Assembly: GCA_034696485.1 (NCBI GenBank) | Contig: JAQIWT010000285.1 | Location: 1-24,852, forward strand | Length of the DNA: 24,852 nucleotides | Source of the DNA: Isohypsibius dastychi | Lineage: Eukaryota > Tardigrada > Eutardigrada > Parachela > Isohypsibiidae | Direction: 5' to 3' | Part shown: positions 1 through 8,989 of the stretch, piece after piece | How the letters are laid out: the number at the start of each line of letters is the position of its first letter | How positions within the stretch are numbered: the first letter of the stretch is position 1 | Notes under the pieces: model-generated | Databases searched by the model: none | The model's input: only the letters and a program-made list of their open reading frames with translations | What the model was told of the DNA's origin: nothing | Program-made: the position numbers and the translations under genes

Positions 1-1031
1 GTAATTCCCTGAAAACGCCAGAATTTGAGTTCGAAAACGCTTCCACCAACAAAACCAGGGTGCAAGTGCTGACCCCTCAACTCAAAAGTAGAAAAAGCAA
101 CGGTGCTTCGGAAATTTTACTATAACAGGGGTTACATGGAGCGGCCGGTGAGTGAGTGCAGTGCCCACTCTGTTCAGTGAATTATCGAGATCTATTTACC
201 TTTTGATGAGTTTGTCCGGTTTCATCATGAAAACTCTTGCGTTCTCATAGCCTCCCCATAAGAGAACTGGGTTGATCTGCTCGCATTTTGCTCTGCAGAC
301 GTTGTACATGTCCGGTTTCGGAACAGCTGGAAATCGCAGTGGTAACAGTGGTTACAGCGTTAATGAAAATATTTCTACAAAATATATCGGATCAGAAAAA
401 AATGCAAGTGGTTCACGATTTCTGAGACCTTGACCATTTTAGTGTAAGTAGCACGGCCCTTGCAATGTGTGCTGCTGATTGCTGCAACAGGGATCTTACC
501 AAGAAAATGAGCCGGATGATTCCATTGGATGACACCAGGCTCGTCAAGCAAAGCTTTCAGCGCTTCTGGCTTCGTGGAAAATACTGATAATGAGTTTTTG
601 CTTACACGATTGACATAGTCCTAAAAGGTCAGAATAAAGCGTTTGTAAATTAAACCAATCAATCAAAGACGAGCTTACCTTTGATCCGTATGCAGGCCTG
701 CATATGCATGCGTTCCAGTTGGGGTAGGAATCAACAACGTATTCTACACCAGGCCATCCGTATTTTTCAGAGAGAGTGTTTTTGATGAGATGTTCCATCT
801 GCAAAACAAAGGCACACACTTGTAAACACTGGCTCGTCATTCCACATGGTTTCTTCCACATGGAACAGTATAACACAGATTCACAGTGCAGTGCTATAGG
901 GAATCATTCGTAATCGTAAACATGGAGGAATAGGGCTGTTCCTGACTCACCACAACGGATTTTGGTCGCAGTTTTTCCAGATCCTGTAGAACATGCTTGA
1001 GACTGTCTTCCGAATCCAGAATCACCCCCAT
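1..1031 (-). CDS. Glycine N-acyltransferase-like protein (GLYAT family), 5' part, continues past left edge
   Basis: Five exons on the minus strand: 1031-951, 798-679, 620-500, 326-200, and 8-1 running off the window. Every junction is GT-AG and phases agree (0, 0, 1, 2). The start at 1031 opens with MGVILDSEDSLKHVLQDLEK. About 150 residues are visible. The stretch VEYVVDSYPNWNACICRP, followed by a segment with FSTKPEALKALLDEPGVIQW, matches in order and spacing the N-terminal domain of GLYAT enzymes (VVDxWPxF, then a 'SKDP...L..P.LINW'-type segment). Family members transfer acyl groups from acyl-CoA to glycine or other amines; in vertebrates this is mitochondrial detoxification, while invertebrate substrates are mostly unknown. 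The C-terminal GNAT catalytic part lies outside the window, so activity cannot be judged. The assignment rests on remembered family patterns, not on a search. Confidence 0.72.
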
Positions 1032-1910
1032 TCTGACACACTAACGTTCTCCCAAGTTTGTTTTTAGCGTCCTTGGTCGAGATAATGTTGGTCTTCGGTG
1101 TGAATCGCGTTGAAGTACGGTGAGAGTGAGCTTAACAGCTTATTCGACCAAGAGATAATAACAGATTAGACCGAGACAGTTGAGCAGCCGAGCTTCGCGT
1201 GAGCACGAACCACAACAATGCGAGCGATTGTAGCCGGCAAGATAGTTGCCCGTAGAACATGAAATTTCCAACGCTCAGACCTGTGTTCAGAATTTTTGCA
1301 AGCGATATACAGGTATTCAATGTTCGAAAACGTTGGCGCTGTGGCAGAGAAGCATATATCCAAAGATAGCAAAATCTGGCAAAAACACGGAATCCCGAAA
1401 AATACATGAACACGCGAGGGGAAAAAAGAAAATCTGGCGGAAAACAACCGGAAACGATCAGATAGTTAACCGTCTAATTGATAGTGAAAATATTCTCTTC
1501 ATAAAAATCACGTTCCATTTAAAACGTTTCTCGTTAAACTCTGACAGAATCCGCAGTTTCACCCGGCTTGGTTTCCGGGCTGATTGAGATGCAATGAGTA
1601 TGTTCGACCAAGCTGAAACGGAAAAAAGATACTACTATTGTTTATATTTTGACAAGTTTCAAGAGCAGTTTCACAAAATCACATTGAATTGCGTACACTG
1701 ATCTGTAAACTAAAGCTTATCGAATTAATTCCATCATATTCATAATCATTCAAAACTCAGAAGAAATCTCCAAAAAACATCATTCAAGAAACCAAAATCC
1801 AATATTCAATATCATTTCAAGTCCCAGTCGAAGACATTTTCAAAAACTTCAGAAAACAGGTGTGAATGTGAACCATAAACTTTTTCAAAAACTTTCAAAA
1901 ACTTAAACGT

Positions 1911-1947
1911 TTCAAAAATTCCAAAAATTCCAAAAATTCCAAAAAAC
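1911..1947. repeat. Short tandem repeat, 9-bp unit CCAAAAATT
   Basis: Three to four consecutive near-perfect copies of a 9-bp unit, preceded at 1881-1910 by looser TTTCAAAAACT copies. It is a simple microsatellite-like expansion in intergenic DNA. No function is visible. Confidence 0.8.
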
Positions 1948-2083
1948 TATAAACGATTTTCAGAACATAGCGGTATCCGATTTTCCTCAATCTACCAAAC
2001 TTCACAAAACTGTGATGAAACGAGAGCAAACTTCACCTTTATTAAAATTAAGAATTCCGAATTCACCTGATCCGCAGGCTGTA

Positions 2084-2198
2084 GCCGGGCCGACCGGGTT
2101 TGTTTGTTGGCCCGGCCAGTCCCGTCCCGTTCATGACGTCACTGGCCGAAATTCTAAGGGCTCGGTCTGACTCTGAGCCCGGCCGTCCCGTGCCAATT
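2084..2198. repeat. GC-rich segment with repeated GGCCCGGCC blocks and inverted repeats
   Basis: A sharply GC-rich block in otherwise AT-rich DNA. The motif (A/G)GCCCGGCC followed by GTCCCGT occurs twice in the same orientation (near 2110 and 2178), and an inverted relative (GCCGGGCCGACCGGG) lies near 2083-2098. CGGCCAGT and ACTGGCCG form an 8-bp stem around the CRE, and GGGCTC/GAGCCC form another at about 2158-2180. It could be a small repetitive element or a promoter island. Its position just upstream of the EGF gene allows either reading. Confidence 0.55.
2134..2141. promoter_or_regulatory. Consensus cAMP-response element TGACGTCA
   Basis: A perfect palindromic CRE, the binding site of CREB/ATF bZIP factors, lies 177 bp upstream of the EGF gene start codon and inside the loop of a GC-rich inverted repeat. 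One 8-bp match is expected by chance about every 65 kb, so its promoter-proximal place is suggestive but not proof. Confidence 0.4.
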
Positions 2199-2317
2199 GC
2201 TAACACATTAAATTCAGAAAGCTCTCCAAGAGCCTCGTTTTTCCAAGTTCCTCGTTTGTTTCGAGATTTTCTTTGCGCTCCTCAAGTTGCTCCTGCAAGC
2301 CAACTAATTTTCTGATC

Positions 2318-3633
2318 ATGGGAGGGAACATCGATTGTATCGAGTCCGCATTCGACGAGGTACGAGACATCTGATTTCGACACTTTCTCAAAGTTATGAT
2401 GAAATTCATATAGTCCATCAAGCCGCAAGCCAAAGAATCCTCGCGTCGCGGAGCCATGCTTCCTGGTTTTTACAACGAAAAAAACACGCAGAATCACCAA
2501 CCCGCATATCGAGAGTGTCGCTGTTTCTGCGGAATTAAGGCAGCTTTGGTGATTGTTGGATTCCTTCTGGTTATTTCTGGGGCAGTGGCTTTGCTGATCT
2601 TCTGTAAGTCGATTTAATTTTTGTGAAGTCCCGAAAATTAAACTTCTGTCTCGCTCTACTGTTCACACGTAAACTTTTTAACCTCGACAAAAAGTTAGCC
2701 TTCTGCCAGGTTGCTGAACAAATTTCTAAAATAACGCGCTTTATCAGTTGATGGGTGACGCGAATCACAGGTTGCTGTTGAGGCGGAGTGGGCAGTTCTT
2801 TCTTCATAAACGACCAAGTTTTCGCATGTTTCGATTCACCTCATTTATTCCTGATTTTTTTCAGTAATTCTTTTGGTTATTTTACATTTTCTATTGTTTT
2901 TTATTCTGCAGATATGGGGGAAGCTCAGCTTTTTCAACATATTCACCAGTCCAAGATAAGTGCTGATCACAAAGATAACGTGACTGGATCTCGCCATAAT
3001 TCTTCCAACGGTATACGAAAACAAAAAATATTTCATGTCGGGATCTGATGCAAATTGTTCGGTGATTTTCTCGTTGTAGACCATTTCAAGCTCACGGCAG
3101 CTTCAATTAAAGAGCCACTCGGAGGGACAACAAATGAGCCACTCGGAGGAACTTCGGAAATTGAGCTACCGCAGCTTGATCTGGGTGAGTTCGGGGCTGG
3201 CGAAGATGTTAAACCTGAGCTGATGGATCCGGAAATGAAGCGTCAGTGTGATGCTCAAGAATGCCACATGTATGCGGAATGTGGCCCACAAACCAATGGG
3301 AGCTGCCGGTGTTATGAGGAATTCGAGGGTGATGGAACTACGGTGTGTCGAGACATCGATGAATGCAGAGTCAACCCAAAGATATGTGAAAAATTTAGCG
3401 ACGGTTGTTTGAATATGCTTGGCTCCTTCAAGTGCCACTGCAAGCCGGGGTATAAGAACGATGCGTGGCTACAATTTTGTATCGACATCGATGAATGTAC
3501 AACCGGCGATTTCAAATGTCCGGAGAATTCGAAATGCAAGAACGTTCCCGGTGGATACAATTGCCTTTGCGATAAAGGCTACCAGCACGCTCCCGGCGGT
3601 TTCTCGTGTCGCAAGGTTAACAAGGTAGCGTGA
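2318..3633 (+). CDS. Single-pass (type II) membrane protein with three EGF-like domains
   Basis: Four exons: 2318-2359, 2414-2603, 2912-3010, 3080-3633, giving 294 residues; junction phases agree (0, 1, 1). A cytoplasmic N-terminus ends in a Cys cluster (CRCFC, 49-53) next to a hydrophobic segment (AALVIVGFLLVISGAVALLI, about 57-77). There is no signal peptide, so I infer a type II anchor. The ectodomain has sequons at N100 and N107, a twice-repeated EPLGGT, one EGF (C167-C200) and two calcium-binding-type EGFs opening with DIDEC (202-244, 246-287), each with the Asn...Phe/Tyr hydroxylation pattern. Role: probably extracellular binding or adhesion; no orthologue recognised. The 14-residue first exon depends on a 54-nt intron; without it, translation could start at 2456 (Met29). 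GTAGCG overlapping the last codons could be a donor to an unseen exon. Confidence 0.78.
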
Positions 3634-4004
3634 GCGTGTGAAATTTGTTCTTGTTTTTCTATCATTTTTGCTGAAGTGTTTTTGGGTCATTTGAATTTTC
3701 TTATTGCTACATTGCCACGACGTACCCGGCCTTTTGCCTCTTTTTTGTTTGAGCGTGCGTTTTTCCGGATTGGCATGTTGAAAGTTCTGCTAAAGCAGAT
3801 CAATAGATTATAATTCAACAGATTGTTGGGCTTCCTGTCCCGGGCCGGTATAAAATGATAAGTAAAGGAGCTTGGGTTTTTTACAGAAAAGCCTTGTGTT
3901 TCTTTTAATCAACTTTTCGCAGAAACTGGTAGCTTTTGGAGAATTTTGATATTGCGGGATGGATGAGTCTTCAGTTGAATTAGTATTTTGGGGGTGGTTT
4001 AGGC
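3634..4004. other. Intergenic, 3' flank of the EGF gene
   Basis: T-rich sequence after the EGF stop codon. No canonical AATAAA was found; the nearest variant is AATAGA at about 3801. No coding segment or RNA gene is apparent. The last 9 bases are the left copy of the direct repeat that flanks the foldback element. Confidence 0.45.
3996..4004 (+). repeat. Left 9-bp target-site duplication GGTTTAGGC
   Basis: Identical to 4902-4910 and placed exactly at the left boundary implied by aligning the two inverted arm tips (the shared CGTGCTTT lies at positions 8-15 from each boundary). It is therefore read as the duplication left by insertion. Confidence 0.6.
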
Positions 4005-4236
4005 CGCGGATCGTGCTTTGGGAGCTCGTTTTTTCGGAGTGGCCATTTTCGGAGTATAGCTTTGGGAGTCCCGACATCTGGGAGTCCGTAGCTTTCGGAG
4101 TGCCAAAATGGGAGTATGATATTTCGGAGTGTCCACTTTTCGGAGTTTGACCACCGAGCTTTGGGAGTGAGCAAAAAAACTCATGATCCGCTAAATACGG
4201 GCCTGGTAGCGGTAAGGCAGATCTGGTAGCTCACCG

Positions 4237-4328
4237 TACGTCTCCTCCAAAATTAAGGATACGTCTACGCTCTGTCGATTGACTGACTGAACAGACAGAA
4301 GTGTATCCTTAATTTTGGAGGAGACGTA
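4237..4328. mobile_element. Small perfect hairpin (MITE-like) nested in the foldback element
   Basis: A perfect 26-bp inverted repeat: 4237-4262 pairs with 4303-4328, leaving a 40-nt loop. Arms begin TACGTCTCCTCC and end GGAGGAGACGTA, so the palindrome is bounded by TA, the target duplicated by Tc1/mariner-type transposases. The tip resembles the CTCC-rich ends of Stowaway-like MITEs only in general character. It may be a tiny MITE inserted in the larger element or an internal hairpin of it. Confidence 0.6.
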
Positions 4329-4388
4329 TAAGCCACCTTACTTCGAATGCTACTTGAGTTGTTAAGTGCGTCACATTTCCCACGGAGA

Positions 4389-4607
4389 GAGGACTTCCGG
4401 CGGAAGTAGTTTTTGCTTCCGGACTGTCCGGAGGTTCGGGGGTTAAACTGGATTCGGATTCCACCGGGGGTTTCGGGGGTGGGGGCTCGGGGGCGAAGCC
4501 CCCATGCAGGGGTTACGGGGGTGGAGCCCCCGTAGGATTGTGGTTTCAGGAATATATATCAGTTCTATCCACACCCCAAGCGAAACTGACGTCCACCGGA
4601 AGTCCTC
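4389..4607. repeat. Inner inverted repeat and GC-rich hairpin cluster of the foldback element
   Basis: GAGGACTTCCGGCGG at 4389-4403 is matched in inverted form by CCACCGGAAGTCCTC at 4593-4607 (14 of 15). Between them, 4437-4533 is strikingly G-rich, with local hairpins such as GGGGGCGAAGCCCCC and GGGGGTGGAGCCCCC separated by about 15-20 bases. No coding content is seen. These look like the structural core of the repeat. Confidence 0.6.
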
Positions 4608-4901
4608 AATCGTGGCAAAAAGAATGTTTTCTGAGTAAGAAAAATGAGGTGAACCTGTTAAACACTTCAGGGGTCCGAAAATCAATTAATAAGTCTTGTC
4701 GCAACCAATGAGTTTTCGTCGTGTTATTACTCCGAAAAGTACACACTCCGAAAATTCCTTCACTCCCAAAATGGCACTCCGAAAAACACCTACTCCGAGA
4801 CCTCGGACTCCGAAAATCTTCTCACTCCGAAAATGTCACTCCGAGAATGGCACTCCGAAAATGGCACTCCCAAAGATCTTACTCCGAAAGCACGGGGTGC
4901 C

Positions 4902-4910
4902 GGTTTAGGC
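4902..4910 (+). repeat. Right 9-bp target-site duplication GGTTTAGGC
   Basis: Direct copy of 3996-4004 in the same orientation, immediately outside the right arm of the foldback element. Confidence 0.6.
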
Positions 4911-6128
4911 GCTGCCAGGTTTAACCCACCAAAATCCCATAGCCTGATGTTCACTGCGCCACTAAGGGCAGACAGAAGGGCTCTTTTTACATTTTCGGAC
5001 CACGTCCCCGACGATTTCTACGACTCGAATTTGTCTATCAGCCGCTGGAGGATCTTCGAGGAGACCTTTGTTTTTGATTCCACTCCTCCACTTACAGAAG
5101 CACCCACACAAGCCGCCGAATTAATCACGTGTTCTTCGCTTGGAAATCACTAAAATTTTGGACCACAAGGTCTGTCAATCGGAAAATTGCAAGGAATATC
5201 TGGGCAGAATTTTCTTTTGGGACAAACTTGCTGCTCTGTCGAGTAATCTACTTATCCGTTCCTATGAATCTAAAAAACCGTAACGAATCCACCGTTGTTA
5301 AAACATTTGGGAAGTCGAAACTGCGTCATTTGAGCGGCCGACGGACGTGCATGCATGGATCGGTATGATATCATGATATGATAACCTTAACCAAAACTAG
5401 GCCGGCTTGCTACGCGTCGCCGCAAGTGACACCTTTCTCACCTAATCCACTCCATAATTGCACATCAACATTCATGAGGATACCTTTCTGGAGGTTTCTT
5501 GTTACCTTCTCTTAAAGTGAGACTAAAAGTGTGCGACAGTGGGATTTGTTCAGTCTCACTATGCTTCTCTGTTGTTCTTCCGGGAACGACGATCGCTGCG
5601 AAAATGCACATTCCAATTAAGGTAGCACCGTTGATCGAAACAGGGTAACAGGTGAGTGAAAACTATTGATATTTGATTGCTGGACAATCTCAAGATGAAT
5701 AAACATCCTTTTGAGCATACCAGTTTGTAGCGCAGCTCTGACCGATGAAAAACCGTGTTCTGGAAATATTCGTGATGTGTAAAGGTTTAATTAGATACCA
5801 GACATGCGAGATAGTTTGTAGGCTAGAAGATGACCTTATACGCAGACAGAGCAAGACAGCGTAGCACATTGTATTTCAGGAACACATAGAATTTGAGGTT
5901 CTGCAGCATTAGGACGCAAACTTTGAGTTACGAGAAACATTCATAGATCTTCGTGACTTGCTAGCATGAAGATCGACACAGACACAGATCCCTGAGTTTG
6001 ATGTTTTCCCGATTGGACTGCAGCATTGCAACCGAACCGCAAATTCTTCTCGATTTCGATTATTCGGTGTGTATGCTTAGATTACAGACTCCAGTGGGTC
6101 ATTGTTAGCGGCGTTAGGCAACGGGGGG
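4911..6128. other. Intergenic between the foldback element and the GPCR 3' end
   Basis: No supportable gene. Open frames at 4833-5153 and 5129-5368 lack domains, and the first starts inside the repeat arm. On the minus strand at about 5514-5595 there is an open stretch after TTTTCGCAG that could pass for an exon (reading IVVPGRTTEKHSE...), but it has no partner exon and no recognisable family. No tRNA or other structured RNA was recognised. Confidence 0.4.
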
Positions 6129-8316
6129 TCAGCGGAAAACCTCCCGAACGCACATACGGAAATGTGCAGAGAAGGATAAATAGATGATTGGATTCACTGT
6201 ACCATGGATGACTACCAACCAGTCCGTCAGCAGCGGCAGATATCCATGCCAGGGACTGTACCGGACTGTGTAGAATACTAGCTTGCGAAGGTGCATCGGC
6301 AGCCAGCAGATGAGGAAGACAGCCACCATGACTTGCAAGACCCGATCAAAGCTTTTGCACTCTTCGGCGCTGAGTGGAGTGGCATGAAATTCAAGTGGTG
6401 CTGAACCAAACCAGTTCGACCCTGCGAATAAACGGAAAGTTAAACAGCAGGTTCTTGTTACAAGAAAGGTGAATTGCAAGTTCTCGAGAAATCTTTCCAG
6501 GAATCTTACAGCTGGATTTCTTCTTGCAGCATTCAGCCAAGAACGAGTTCTTGGAATCCGGCATCAGAAGGCGCTGTTTAGAATTGGAAATCTTTTCCAC
6601 GAGGAGACTTTCGGTTGCTGACTGGGTCGACGAGGATTCACAGTCATTTTTGCTCTGATTGTTGATTGTGTTATTCTCCACCTCAATTAAGCTACATTGT
6701 TTTGATGCAGCGAGTCGTTTGAGTCCGCTTTCGACAAAGAGGAATGATGTAATCATCACGCTCAACGGCAAAACGAACCAAAACACGAAGAGGCAGATAT
6801 CATAGGCAGCCCAGTGGATCGCTGGGTTGGGATAGTCTCGAACACACATGCTCTGCACGATGGTTCTCCCACTTTCATCAGAATACTCATGTCTCCAGGC
6901 GATGGAGAAAAGTGCGTTTGGAATACTGGCTATGAAGCTCAATATCCATGCCATGAATACGGCGAGACGGATCCCAGATGGCGAGAGAAGAAAACACTGG
7001 CTCGACGGCCGGACTACGGCCATGAATCGCTCTGCTGCTATCAGCTGGAACGAGGAACAAGAAACGCATGGCTTTGGACGATACGAAAGAACTGATGGGA
7101 CTCACCATTAGAATATGGATTGATCCATGGTAGCTGACGCTGCGCATGAAGCTGAATGCTTTGCATAGATGCTGCCCGAGTGGATCGATCCCGAATATCC
7201 AGTCTTCCGTTAGCAGGAGATATATATTGGGTCCGGTATGGAATAAAGCCATACAGAGATCGGCCCATGCTAGATTTCTAATGAGAAAGTTGGCAACAGT
7301 TTGTAGCTGGCGATGGCGGCATGTAACGTAGAGCACCAAGGTGTTACCTACACAAGGACTAAATCGTTTTATTTGTTTAGTTTTCAAGAATTTGGTTTTA
7401 GAAAAGCGTGTTTTATATAGCACATTCCTAGAAAAGACCGCTCCGAGGCCAGGTATTGCTATATGTCCACCTTCGGCAGGCATATTGTTCCCCCTCCTTT
7501 CGCGGAAAAGAAGCAAAAAAAAATTCAAAAAAAGGTTTGAAAAAACCTTCTTGAAAAAGCTCACAGAATTTATTTCTATGACCTCAATTCATGTTGTGAC
7601 ACCACTCTGGTGACGTCGCTTTTAAACCCTCATACCAATTTAGTGATCAGATTGGTGACCAGAAGGTTCAATAACTGTTGGTTTTGGACTGTTTCGTTCA
7701 TTTTTAATTTGGTTAACAGTTGTATAAATATTTCGTCGTCGGACCAGTTCTTGGTTATAACCATCTCTGGAAAAACAACCTGGTTTTGACACCTCCTTTA
7801 TCAAACCGTTTTTCTGACTAACGAGTTTTCTGCATATACTAATGAGTTGTTACACGCGCGGCTGGTACTGAGCTGCTTTTCGATTCCAGGCACTCATTTT
7901 CTATGCGCTGCTGTAAATCTTAGAATCGCCTCTGGCGTTCTACTGGCGGAAAAGGTCAGTCCGAGCAACTACAGTATGACATTATTCTTTCTTCTTTCGT
8001 TCGATGTCTTTCTATGTCAAATACTGACATCAAAGAACGCTTTATTTTGAGAGCAGTTGAGAACGTTACACGCTTCACACAGGTGCATGCAAGCTTATTA
8101 TAATGTTACGGAACAAAAAACAGCACGATATTTCTCACCTATCGTGCAGAGGAAAAGCAGAATAACACATAAGGTCACTTTTGACGCAAAAATCGTTGAT
8201 TGCTGGATGCTATTCCGTGGGTGGAAATATTCCGTCGATATTGATGTGGAATTGTTGGTAACATTATTCCACGTTTCAGTTGCAAGATATCTATCAGGAA
8301 TGAGAGCTACGTCCAT
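6129..8316 (-). CDS. Rhodopsin-class (family A) G-protein-coupled receptor, probably peptide-type
   Basis: Four exons on the minus strand: 8316-8139, 7347-7106, 7044-6510, 6421-6129; phases agree (1, 0, 1) and the product is 415 residues. An in-frame TGA lies just upstream of the start. The short ectodomain has sequons (NNVT, NNST). Exon 1 ends inside TM1 and joins exon 2 to form the GN pair (G60-N61). Family A landmarks: NLAWAD in TM2 (N84, D89), disulphide cysteines C121 and C207, ERF in place of DRY (145-147), W173 in TM4, P233 in TM5, CWLP in TM6 (357-360), and NPIIY in TM7 (395-399). ICL3 is long and Ser/Asn/Lys-rich. The protein ends at 415, just after helix 8, so the tail is unusually short. 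It acts at the plasma membrane. CWLP and a WIFG motif before TM3 suggest a neuropeptide receptor; the ligand is unknown. Confidence 0.88.
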
Positions 8317-8970
8317 ATTTGCGCGCGGAGCAACATATCAAGATGACTAGGTAGTTCGACTTTTTTGAAATGATGAAAACAGCAGCCGTAGATATACCGT
8401 GATTCACGGCTTTCAAAGACGCCCCCGGACACACCTCGGCTCACTCAAGCCACACCAAGTGGCTTGCTTGAATGACAGATCAATTATTCATCACATTTTT
8501 GTACACTTGTCATGAAATCCAACTGTTCTACAAAACGACGTCAGTTAGATAGTTCTTTGTCCAAAGCCTGCATGCACGGAACGATTAAAGGCTGAATCTG
8601 AGACATGACGATGCTGAACGATGCTGACTGAGGGTTTACATATTGTCCTTTCGAACGGATGGATGATTCAGGCTATGCTTAAATCAGTCAGAACTGGGCT
8701 TGCATACTCATCTGCGAAAGACGTTCCAAGATGCTTTCGTCGAGCCTGCGCAATCCAGACCCATACCAGTTGGTCACACTGTGACTCACACATCACTGGA
8801 TTTGGTATAGAACAACATCTGAGACACTTGGGTCCACCATCCAACGGATCATTCCGATGTCCGTTCTAACTCTTATTTGTTCGTATTGCTATGTCAAATA
8901 TGTATGATTTTGACTCTCATTCCGATCCTCCATTCCTGGTGAAAGCTGATATCGAAACACAATTTCTTGG

Positions 8971-8989
8971 TCACCCAAAATTTGGGTGA
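8971..8989. repeat. Perfect 19-bp palindrome
   Basis: TCACCCAAA, a central A, then TTTGGGTGA. It lies in intergenic DNA about 650 bp upstream of the GPCR start. Possibly a binding site for a dimeric factor; no known motif was recognised. Confidence 0.5.

Larger units (their letters stand above)
1032..2317. other. Divergent intergenic region between GLYAT-like and EGF genes
   Basis: About 1.3 kb separate the two divergent start codons, so both promoters should lie here. I see no convincing exon; open frames at 1246-1587 and 2100-2315 have no recognisable domain. The sequence is A-rich with runs of short TTCAAAAA-type repeats around 1790-1950. It then changes abruptly to a GC-rich block at about 2080-2200 that carries a consensus CRE. 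No clear TATA box was found on either side. Confidence 0.5.
4005..4901. mobile_element. Foldback-type non-autonomous transposable element (897 bp)
   Basis: Two long inverted arms bracket a unique middle. The left arm (to about 4168) carries ten GGAGT/GGAGC units at 4021, 4036, 4051, 4065, 4081, 4097, 4111, 4126, 4142 and 4164. The right arm (from about 4729) carries eleven ACTCC units spaced 14-17 bp. In the right arm the unit is roughly ACTCCGAAAATNNNC, and the left arm is its complement. Both tips share CGTGCTTT at the same offset from the ends, and the element is flanked by identical 9-bp direct repeats. Arms made of short tandem repeats and a 9-bp duplication are hallmarks of foldback elements such as Drosophila FB. 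No transposase frame is present, so it would need enzymes supplied in trans. Family membership is inferred from structure only. Confidence 0.68.

Noticed and set aside
1246-1587. 113-residue plus-strand open frame
   Set aside because: No domain, no biased composition, and it lies in the promoter region of the GLYAT-like gene.
3625-3640. GTAGCGTGAG at the end of the EGF frame as a splice donor to further exons
   Set aside because: No downstream exon with EGF or other domain was found before the foldback element; kept only as a caveat in the gene entry.
4021-4885. Possible CRISPR-like array from regularly spaced repeats
   Set aside because: Units are only about 5-10 conserved bases at 15-bp spacing, inverted between the two halves, and in a eukaryotic context.
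4696-5153. Overlapping open frames rich in TPK, SENG and RKWHS repeats
   Set aside because: They are the tandem units of the foldback right arm read in three frames, not protein genes.
5514-5595. Minus-strand exon-like stretch that could be an extra GPCR tail exon
   Set aside because: The GPCR frame ends with a stop at 6129-6131 and there is no usable donor before it, so the stretch cannot be joined.
7349-7564. Upstream extension of the GPCR exon 2 open frame, starting MSFFKKVF
   Set aside because: It is low-complexity Lys/Phe sequence without a proper TM1; the exon at 8316-8139 supplies sequons, TM1 and the exact phase to complete the GN motif.
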